From CALBPI01 sp038524795 (GTDB taxonomy: Bacteria; Pseudomonadota; Gammaproteobacteria; Steroidobacterales; Woeseiaceae): DNA of 64,000 nucleotides. Positions within the stretch are counted from its first letter, which is position 1. The number at the start of each line of letters is the position of its first letter. The notes under the pieces are model-generated. The model did not search any database, was not told the origin of the DNA, and worked only from the letters and a program-made list of their open reading frames with translations. The translations under genes and the position numbers were made by a program. Positions 57,749 to 64,000 of this stretch are shown here, piece after piece. The stretch spans positions 54,792 to 118,791 of the forward strand of contig JBCBIJ010000010.1 in assembly GCA_038524795.1 (NCBI GenBank), in the 5' to 3' direction.

Positions 57749-58891
57749 TTACTCCACGCTGGGTTCGTAAACACTGCCCGCCATCACGCGATGACGTGCG
57801 CCCGTGATCGTGCGCGTGTCGACGGGTTGCCCCGCGATGCGCTGTGCCGCCAGCCAGGCGAACAGGGTCGCTTCAACGTAGTCCGGATCGATACCGAAGT
57901 CTGCGGTGGTGGCCAGACGGCTGACGCCGTCCGCCTGAGCCAGGCGCCGCATAAGCTCGGGGTTGTGACACCCGCCGCCGCACGCGATGAGCTCGAAACC
58001 CTGCGCCACTGTCTCGCCAGCGGCACGGTGCAGCGCAGCAGTGACTGTCGTCACCGTTAGCGCACACAGTGTGGCCATGATATCCGCGACGCGTTCGGTT
58101 TTCAGCTCGGACGCGCCCTGTGCGGTCACGCCGACCCGGGACAAGAGCCAGTCGCGATCGAAATGCTCGCGCCCAGTGCTCTTGGGCGCGGGCAGTGAGA
58201 AGTAGGGGTCGTCGCCCAGGGTGTCTAGCAATGCGGCGTCGACGGTGCCGCGCGCGGCCAGGGCGCCGCTGGCATCGTGCGAGCCGTTGCCCGTGAGCGC
58301 GGCCCACTGGTCCATGAGTGTATTGGCGGGCCCCGTGTCGAAGCCGCGCACGGGCAAGCCGGGCTGCAGTAGCGACAGATTGGCGATGCCACCCAGGTTG
58401 AGCACCGCGCGGTGGACGTCGCTGCCGCCGAGCAAGGCGTCGTGAAGCAGGGGTGCCAAGGGCGCGCCTTGGCCGCCGGCCGCCACGTCCGCGCGTCGGA
58501 AGTCGGCGACGGTGGTGATGCCGGTTGCCATGGCGATGCGCGCCGGGTCGCCAACCTGGAGCGTAAACGCCTCAGGGCCATCGGGCGCGTGGAACAGCGT
58601 TTGCCCGTGGCTACCGATCGCGCGCACGGCATCCGTATCCACGCCCGCCTTGTCGATGACTGTTCGTGCGGCTGCGGCGAACGCGCTTCCGAGTGCGGCA
58701 TCGAGTGATCCGCAGGCCTGTGCCGTCAGTGTGGCGGGTGTCGCAAGGGCACCGGCGAGTCGTGCGCCAAGCTCAGGCGCAAAGGCGTGGCTGTGGGTTG
58801 CGACGGTTTGGATCGCGTCACCGTCGATCTCGACCAGTGCCGCGTCGATGGCATCGGCACTGGTGCCCGAGATCAGGCCGACGTAAAGCAA
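57749..58891 (-). CDS. anmK: Anhydro-N-acetylmuramic acid kinase
   Basis: AnmK phosphorylates and opens 1,6-anhydro-MurNAc from peptidoglycan recycling, complementing AmpD encoded elsewhere in the window. The 380-residue protein starts LYVGLISGTSADAIDAALVE (ATP-binding loop; family norm is GTSxDGxD, here DA), then GSHGQTLFHAPDG, ADFRRADVAAGGQGAPLAPLLHD, NLGGIANLSLL, GFDTGPANTLMDQWA (catalytic Asp) and CGGGCHNPELMRRL. The start codon is TTG; no other in-frame start fits. It lies between mepM-like and ppk1 on the same strand. Confidence 0.95.
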   Translation of the reverse strand: MLYVGLISGTSADAIDAALVEIDGDAIQTVATHSHAFAPELGARLAGALATPATLTAQACGSLDAALGSAFAAAARTVIDKAGVDTDAVRAIGSHGQTLFHAPDGPEAFTLQVGDPARIAMATGITTVADFRRADVAAGGQGAPLAPLLHDALLGGSDVHRAVLNLGGIANLSLLQPGLPVRGFDTGPANTLMDQWAALTGNGSHDASGALAARGTVDAALLDTLGDDPYFSLPAPKSTGREHFDRDWLLSRVGVTAQGASELKTERVADIMATLCALTVTTVTAALHRAAGETVAQGFELIACGGGCHNPELMRRLAQADGVSRLATTADFGIDPDYVEATLFAWLAAQRIAGQPVDTRTITGARHRVMAGSVYEPSVE

Positions 58892-58910
58892 GTGTGTGTG
58901 CCGCAGGCGC

Positions 58911-60320
58911 CTAAAGCGCTGCGGCCTCGCCCGAGTCGATTGACGCCATCTGCATGCGTTTGAAGCGTTCGAGCTCGGCGAGTACGGGTCCCGTCATGCG
59001 CTCAAAGTCTTCGCGGTATTCGGCGCGAATCGGATCGGCCTGCGGCAGCGACACGGTGCGTGGATTGCGGTGCACGCCGTTGAGCCGGTACTCGTAATGC
59101 AGGTGCGGTGCTGTGGCCAGGCCGGTCATGCCAACGAAGCCAATGACCTGGCCCTGCTCCACGCGGGTGCCTACGCGCTGATCCTTCCGGAAATTGGAAA
59201 GGTGTGCGTACAGCGTTGAGATGTTGCCGCCGTGCTGCAGGATAACCACGCGGCCGTAGCCGTTTTTGGTGCCGCGGAAGGTGATCTTGCCATCGCCTGC
59301 GGCCATCACGGGCGTCCCGCGCGGCGCCGAGTAGTCGACGCCGCGGTGTGCACGGATGGTGTTGAGAATCGGGTGGCGACGGTTGGGGTTGAAGCCTGAG
59401 CTGATGCGTTTGAAATCGACAGGCGCACGCACGAACGCTTTGCGCACACTGCGACCGTCGGGGTTGAAGTAGTCGCTGCTGCCATCGGGACTGATGTAAC
59501 GCAGCGCCTGGTAGGCGTCGCCCTGGTTCACAAATTCCGCGGCGACGATTTCGCCGTCGTCGATCTTCTCGCCGTCCTGCCAGAGTTCTTCGAAGATCAC
59601 GTAGTACTCGTCGCCCACACGAATGTCGTAAACGAAGTCGATGTCCCAGGCGAAGATGCCGGCGACGTTCATGATGACTTTGTCCGACAAACCAATTGCG
59701 GCGGCCGACTCGAACAATGAGGTTTCGATGACACCGTGTCGCATCACCTGCCGGTATTCGACGGCGCGTTCTTCGAGCGTGGCCGTAAAGCGACCGGCAT
59801 CGTCGCGGTTCACTTCAAGACGGTTGTGCAAATCGAGGTTTCGCGCCAGCGACATGATGCGACCGGCGTCGTGTGTGATCTCAAGTTCGTCGCCAGGCTT
59901 GAGGACACGCAACGGCTGCTTGGCGTCCTCCAGTCGCGAGATCGTAATGAGGTCTGCGATGTTGAGCTGGTTCTTGCGGAACAGCCCGTCCAGTGTGTCG
60001 CCCGACGCCACCTTGAGTACGAGACGTTCGTAAGCAGGCGCGGGCGGTTCGGGTGTCACCGGCAAGGCGGTTTCGGGCCGCGCCTCGAGCATCACTTCGG
60101 CGCTGACCGGTGCCGAGGCGGTTACGGTGGCGCTGGCAACGGCTTCGGGCTGCTCGGTGGGGGCCACGTCGCGAAACGCGAGGCCAAGAATCAGTGCCAG
60201 AAGAGGCAGGCCCAGACCGGCAACGAACCACAGCACGTGGTGCGGCCGGGATGCTGCACCGCCGCGCGGGTTCGCGCTGATATTGTAGTCGTGACGAATC
60301 GGACTCGGTTTGCGGTGCAA
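58911..60320 (-). CDS. M23 family peptidoglycan DD-metalloendopeptidase (MepM-like)
   Basis: A 469-residue envelope hydrolase that cuts peptidoglycan crosslinks. An N-terminal anchor helix (HHVLWFVAGLGLPLLALIL) precedes a Pro-rich linker, an OapA/LysM-like domain around residue 95-150 (LKVASGDTLDGLFRKNQLN), a second domain, and the M23 catalytic domain from about 315: HRGVDYSAPRGTPVMAAGDG (zinc His and Asp), YGRVVILQHGGNISTLYAHL and HLHYEYRLNG (HxH). Length and layout match MepM/YebA. TTG start; the reading frame begins there. Divergent from tyrS with a 157-base gap that likely carries both promoters. Confidence 0.93.
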   Translation of the reverse strand: MHRKPSPIRHDYNISANPRGGAASRPHHVLWFVAGLGLPLLALILGLAFRDVAPTEQPEAVASATVTASAPVSAEVMLEARPETALPVTPEPPAPAYERLVLKVASGDTLDGLFRKNQLNIADLITISRLEDAKQPLRVLKPGDELEITHDAGRIMSLARNLDLHNRLEVNRDDAGRFTATLEERAVEYRQVMRHGVIETSLFESAAAIGLSDKVIMNVAGIFAWDIDFVYDIRVGDEYYVIFEELWQDGEKIDDGEIVAAEFVNQGDAYQALRYISPDGSSDYFNPDGRSVRKAFVRAPVDFKRISSGFNPNRRHPILNTIRAHRGVDYSAPRGTPVMAAGDGKITFRGTKNGYGRVVILQHGGNISTLYAHLSNFRKDQRVGTRVEQGQVIGFVGMTGLATAPHLHYEYRLNGVHRNPRTVSLPQADPIRAEYREDFERMTGPVLAELERFKRMQMASIDSGEAAAL

Positions 60321-60477
60321 CGCACTGTTCCGGTTATAGTTTCGGGAAGGGTAATCGTAGTCTTCAATTTAGTCAAAAGCTGACGCGCGGGCACGTGCAT
60401 GGGGTGTCAGCAGGTCTGGGACAGGTCATAATCGAGGTCCCGGCGTCTTGACGCCCTGCCCGACGGAACCCCACCCC

Positions 60478-61701
60478 ATGACTGACGCTGCGGCACAGCT
60501 CGCAGAACTGATGCGCGGCACCGAAGAGGTGTTGCCCGAAGGCGCGCTCGAGACCCGCCTGGCCGAAGGGCGCCCCCTGGTCATCAAAGCCGGTTTCGAC
60601 CCCACCGCACCTGATCTGCACCTGGGGCACACCGTCCTCATTAATAAGATGCGTCAGTTCCAGCAATTTGGGCACGATGTGGTGTTCTTGATCGGGGACT
60701 TCACAGGCTTGATTGGTGATCCCAGCGGCAAGAACGCAACGAGACCGCCGCTGTCGCCCGAAGAGATTGCCGACAACGCACGCACCTATGAGACCCAGAT
60801 CTTCAAGATCCTGGACCCCGACCGGACCCGGATCGCCTTCAATTCCACCTGGATGAACGAGCTGGGCGCCGCCGGCATGATTCGTCTCGCTGCAAGCCAC
60901 ACCGTGGCGCGAATGCTCGAGCGCGATGACTTTTCCAAGCGTTATGCGGGCGGGCAGCCCATTGCGATCCATGAGTTTCTTTACCCGCTGGTGCAGGGCT
61001 ACGATTCGGTCGCCCTTGAAGCGGACGTGGAGTTGGGCGGCACGGACCAGAAATTCAACCTGCTCGTGGGGCGCCAGCTGCAGCAGGATGCCGGACAGAA
61101 GCCGCAGGTTGTGCTGACGATGCCGCTGCTTGAGGGACTGGATGGTGTCCAGAAGATGTCCAAGTCCTTGGGCAACTACATTGGGATCACCGATGCGCCC
61201 GGCGAGATGTTCGGCAAACTCATGTCGATCAGCGACACGCTCATGTGGCGGTATTACGAACTGTTGAGCTTCCGCGCGGTCGACGAGATAAAGGCCCTGC
61301 AGGATGCCGTGTCCGACGGGCGCAATCCGCGTGACGTCAAGTTTGAGCTTGCCCGCGAGATCGTGGCGCGCTTTCACGATGCGGATGCCGCCGAGGCGGC
61401 GCAGCGGGATTTCGTGGCGCGCTTCCAGAAGCACGCCGTGCCCGAGGACCTACCTGAGGTGGTGGTTGCGGCCGATGCCGGCGGCATGGGCGTGGCCCAT
61501 GTACTCAAGGCAGCGGGGCTCGTTTCGAGCACATCCGAAGCGTTCCGTATGATCGGGCAGGGCGCTGTGCGTGTCGACGGCGAGCGCGTCGAGGATCGGG
61601 CGACGATGTTCGAACCCGGTGTAGACCTTGTGATGCAGGTCGGTCGACGCCGATTTGCCAGAGTTTCGATAACGTTGAGAACAGAAGGGACTGGAACATG
61701 A
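60478..61701 (+). CDS. tyrS: Tyrosyl-tRNA synthetase
   Basis: A class I aminoacyl-tRNA synthetase of 407 residues charging tRNA-Tyr. The HIGH-type motif is DLHLGHTVLINKM; the KMSKS loop is VQKMSKSLGNYI, with GGTDQKFNLLVGRQLQQD in between, all of the longer TyrZ-type bacterial enzymes. A C-terminal S4 RNA-binding domain begins at ALKAAGLVSSTSEAFRMI. The ATG giving MTDAAAQLAEL was chosen; ten codons further up also lie in frame. Its stop overlaps the next start (ATGA). The gene just upstream of the rRNA operon suits growth control. Confidence 0.96.
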   Translation: MTDAAAQLAELMRGTEEVLPEGALETRLAEGRPLVIKAGFDPTAPDLHLGHTVLINKMRQFQQFGHDVVFLIGDFTGLIGDPSGKNATRPPLSPEEIADNARTYETQIFKILDPDRTRIAFNSTWMNELGAAGMIRLAASHTVARMLERDDFSKRYAGGQPIAIHEFLYPLVQGYDSVALEADVELGGTDQKFNLLVGRQLQQDAGQKPQVVLTMPLLEGLDGVQKMSKSLGNYIGITDAPGEMFGKLMSISDTLMWRYYELLSFRAVDEIKALQDAVSDGRNPRDVKFELAREIVARFHDADAAEAAQRDFVARFQKHAVPEDLPEVVVAADAGGMGVAHVLKAAGLVSSTSEAFRMIGQGAVRVDGERVEDRATMFEPGVDLVMQVGRRRFARVSITLRTEGTGT

Positions 61702-62231
61702 ACCGACTCAATAAAGTACGCGTGCTCATGCTGGCACTCGTGATGGGGCTTGCCGGTGTCGCGCAGGCGCAAAGCGCCGCCGAGGCCAACGCCTGGATGG
61801 CGGAGCTCGAGCAGACTGAGGTCCGAGACATTACCGAGGGCGAAATGAAGCGCCTACTGGGTGCCATGGAAGAGATCGAGGCCATGGAAGGGACGATCAA
61901 CACGGACTCGCCGACCATGTTCGATGCGATCCAGGCCAATGCCGAAGCGAGCTCGGTGCTGTCTCGCTACGACTTCGACGGCCAGGAGTTCAAGGTTGTC
62001 GTGCACAACGTCATGCTGGCCATGGGTGCACTAGCCATGCGCGACCAGAAGGCTGAGCTCGACATGGCCGTACAGCAGCTGCAGGCAATGAAGGGTCAGT
62101 TGCCCGAGGCGCAGTACCAGGCGCTCGAGCGGCAGGTCCTTGGCGCGATCCAGCTGTTCGATCGTGCGCCGGCCAGCAACATTGCGCTGGTCGAAAAATA
62201 CAAAGAAGAAATCGACGCGATCGGCGAATGA
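61698..62231 (+). CDS. Secreted helical protein of unknown function
   Basis: A 177-residue protein I do not recognise. Residues 1-25 form a Sec signal peptide (VLMLALVMGLAGVAQAQ, cleavage near AQA/QS). The mature part is predicted to be mainly alpha-helical from its heptad-like, Glu/Met/Ala-rich sequence (AEANAWMAELEQTEVRDI, EGEMKRLLGAMEEIEAME, AVQQLQAMKGQLPEAQYQAL). No cysteines or recognisable motifs. ATG overlaps the tyrS stop, and its own stop overlaps the next gene, so it is translationally coupled on both sides. Confidence 0.78.
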   Translation: MNRLNKVRVLMLALVMGLAGVAQAQSAAEANAWMAELEQTEVRDITEGEMKRLLGAMEEIEAMEGTINTDSPTMFDAIQANAEASSVLSRYDFDGQEFKVVVHNVMLAMGALAMRDQKAELDMAVQQLQAMKGQLPEAQYQALERQVLGAIQLFDRAPASNIALVEKYKEEIDAIGE

Positions 62232-62716
62232 GCACCCGGGCGCTGAATGGTGTGGTCATCGTGCCATTCAGCGCCGACAGGGCTGCCGACTTCCGGCGTA
62301 TCAACGCCGAGTGGATAGAGCGCTACTTCTCTATTGAGCCGAAGGATTCGGCCATCCTCGATAACCCCCAGGGCTACATCATCGACGCCGGTGGTGAGAT
62401 CTTTTTTGCACTGGACGGAAACGAGGTGCTGGGCACCTGCGCTGTTCGCCCCGAGGGCGGCGGCCGGGCGGAGCTCAGCAAAATGGGGGTCACACCGCGC
62501 GCACAGGGGCGCGGGATTGGTCGGCTGCTTATCGAGGCCGTCCTGGCTTGGTTCAAGGACAGTGGGGAACAGGTGCTGTTTCTCGAGTCGCACCGTTCGT
62601 TGGGCCCGGCCCTGAAACTCTACGAATCAGCAGGTTTTCAGCATACCGAGCGCCCGGACGTGTCGGCCTATGAACGCTGCGACGTCTACATGGAATGGGC
62701 CCCGCCGGGCGCCTGA
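62228..62716 (+). CDS. GNAT family N-acetyltransferase
   Basis: A 162-residue acetyltransferase of unknown acceptor. The GNAT motif A, AELSKMGVTPRAQGRGIGRLLIE, has the acetyl-CoA pyrophosphate loop RAQGRGIGR; motif B is VLFLESHRSLGPALKLYESAGF with the typical Tyr near the end. The N-terminal part (ADFRRINAEWIERYFSIEPKD, YIIDAGGEIFFALDG) matches a common cytoplasmic GNAT subfamily. The start overlaps the preceding stop by 4 bases. It is the last protein-coding gene before the rRNA operon. Confidence 0.9.
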   Translation: MSTRALNGVVIVPFSADRAADFRRINAEWIERYFSIEPKDSAILDNPQGYIIDAGGEIFFALDGNEVLGTCAVRPEGGGRAELSKMGVTPRAQGRGIGRLLIEAVLAWFKDSGEQVLFLESHRSLGPALKLYESAGFQHTERPDVSAYERCDVYMEWAPPGA

Positions 62717-62748
62717 TCAGGCCCCGCAAAAAAAATGTCACAAAAGGG

Positions 62749-62776
62749 TTGACGCCCCGCGGCGAGGCCCTATACT
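62749..62776 (+). promoter_or_regulatory. rRNA operon promoter P1
   Basis: A sigma-70 promoter: -35 TTGACG (62749-62754), 16-base spacer, -10 TATACT (62771-62776), followed by a GC-rich discriminator GCGC as in stringently controlled rRNA promoters. An A-rich UP-like element (CGCAAAAAAAATGTCACAAA, 62726-62745) lies directly upstream. It sits 345 bases before 16S. Confidence 0.88.
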
Positions 62777-62879
62777 GCGCAGCCCGCTCGGGGACAAGTC
62801 GCCCCGAGTTGGCCATCAAGGCCCCGATCTGCTGCTTCCGGCGTTGGATCGAAAAGCCAAAAAAGTGACTCACAGGCTG

Positions 62880-62907
62880 TTGACCAGCCCCGTTTCACCG
62901 GTATAAT
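62880..62907 (+). promoter_or_regulatory. rRNA operon promoter P2
   Basis: A second near-consensus promoter, -35 TTGACC (62880-62885), 16-base spacer, -10 TATAAT (62902-62907), with an A-rich stretch (GAAAAGCCAAAAAAGTGAC) upstream. Two tandem promoters are the normal arrangement for gammaproteobacterial rRNA operons. Confidence 0.88.
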
Positions 62908-62968
62908 TGATGGTCTTTCCCGGCACACTTGTGCCGACCACCAAATGGATGGTTGGCGGTGTTTCGGG

Positions 62969-62982
62969 CGCTCTTTAAAAAG
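62969..62982 (+). promoter_or_regulatory. boxA-like antitermination site in the rRNA leader
   Basis: The leader sequence GCGCTCTTTAAAAAG matches the rRNA boxA element (consensus TGCTCTTTAACAA), followed 12 bases later by a boxC-like TTGTGTGGGTG near 62995-63005. These bind NusB-S10 and allow read-through of the rRNA operon. Confidence 0.85.
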
Positions 62983-63064
62983 CAAATCAGATAATTTGTG
63001 TGGGTGCTCACGTTGGTAGTTGCCGTCGGCAAAAAACCAGAGTGAGTAACCAAAAAGTCAGTAA

Positions 63065-63080
63065 CCAATCGAAAGATTGG
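63065..63080 (+). other. Leader hairpin with GAAA tetraloop
   Basis: CCAATC-GAAA-GATTGG forms a 6-bp stem closed by a GNRA tetraloop in the rRNA leader, about 40 bases before 16S. It probably belongs to the pre-rRNA processing structure. The rest of the ~400-base gap from the GNAT gene to 16S holds only the promoters and boxA noted separately. Confidence 0.7.
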
Positions 63081-63119
63081 CCGAAGCTTTAGGAACTCTC
63101 TCTTCAAGCTCAAAGCTAT

Positions 63120-63928
<809 letters not shown>

Positions 63929-63932
<4 letters not shown>

Positions 63933-64000
63933 CGACGCCCATGCCGGTAGCGGTAGCCGCGCGGGTCGTAGTGCACACGGAACTGACGGCGCCACTTGCG
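63929..64000 (-). repeat. Copy B: exact 72-bp inverted copy of part of the Arg/His-rich gene
   Basis: These last 72 bases equal the reverse complement of 45090-45161 without mismatch; the match stops exactly at 63929. The first four bases (GTAA) are also those expected from 16S, so the junction shares microhomology. It encodes nothing sensible in the 16S context and is probably an artefact at a contig edge. Confidence 0.95.

Overview
The window is about 64 kb of high-GC, densely packed chromosome from a gammaproteobacterium. Three things point there: a gammaproteobacterial-looking 16S rRNA 5' part at the right end, a pil-chp twitching-motility cluster, and a gene order (yggT-proC-yggS-pilT-pilU ... 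pyrB-ruvX-algH-tonB-gshB-pilGHIJ-chpA-chpC) close to the one I know from Pseudomonas aeruginosa around PA0392-PA0417. It is not Pseudomonas: pyrR, pilK and chpB are missing, a third PilT-type ATPase, apbE and pyrK are inserted, and codon use is uniformly GC-rich. I would not name a genus from sequence reading alone. I found no phage, insertion sequence, CRISPR array, toxin-antitoxin pair, secondary-metabolite cluster or tRNA.

Layout. 0-10 kb: htpG; an osmoprotectant/betaine-like ABC importer whose binding protein and permease are fused; msrB with an FKBP lipoprotein; small envelope proteins (TonB-C domain, OmpA domain, membrane-anchored coiled coil with a helix-hairpin-helix end); a CPA-type cation/proton antiporter with a hydrolase and a TerB-like protein; and an HU-like protein with a clear terminator. 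10.5-32.5 kb: the motility-centred block, with the retraction ATPases pilT, pilU and a third paralogue, pyrimidine genes pyrB/pyrK, ruvX, algH, a TonB, apbE, gshB, and the chemosensory genes pilG-pilH-pilI-pilJ-chpA-chpC. ChpA is a 1961-residue multi-Hpt kinase with Glu-Pro repeat linkers. 32.5-40 kb: rsmE, ampD-ampE, then cobalamin genes: a BtuF-like binding lipoprotein, and a cobalamin riboswitch driving btuB plus a PduO-type adenosyltransferase, followed by an inositol-phosphatase-family enzyme and a BtuD-like ATPase. The matching BtuC-like permease lies 10 kb away at 50.3-51.3 kb.

40-51 kb: a WD40-like/amidohydrolase protein that has lost its metal-binding motif, a CPXCG protein, pdxH, a gamma-glutamyltransferase without a signal peptide, a secreted Arg/His-rich repeat protein, a GGDEF diguanylate cyclase, and a ferric-iron importer (fbpABC type) behind a Fur box with a perfect 15-bp palindrome. 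51-62.7 kb: housekeeping genes rppH, hemJ, a DUF6776-like protein with a bactofilin, erpA, ppx, ppk1, anmK, an M23 endopeptidase, tyrS, a secreted unknown and a GNAT acetyltransferase. 62.7-64 kb: an rRNA operon start with two strong tandem promoters, a boxA-like antitermination site and the 5' ~810 nt of 16S rRNA.

The right end is not normal 16S. The last 72 bases are an exact inverted copy of 45090-45161, part of the Arg/His-rich repeat gene, joined through a few bases of microhomology. This is most simply an assembly or library chimera at a contig edge. Beyond that, the most unusual biology here is the three-ATPase pilT array, the methylation-enzyme-free pil-chp cluster, the binding-protein-first ABC fusion and the degenerate amidohydrolase. 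I did not find a convincing wholly new multi-gene system.
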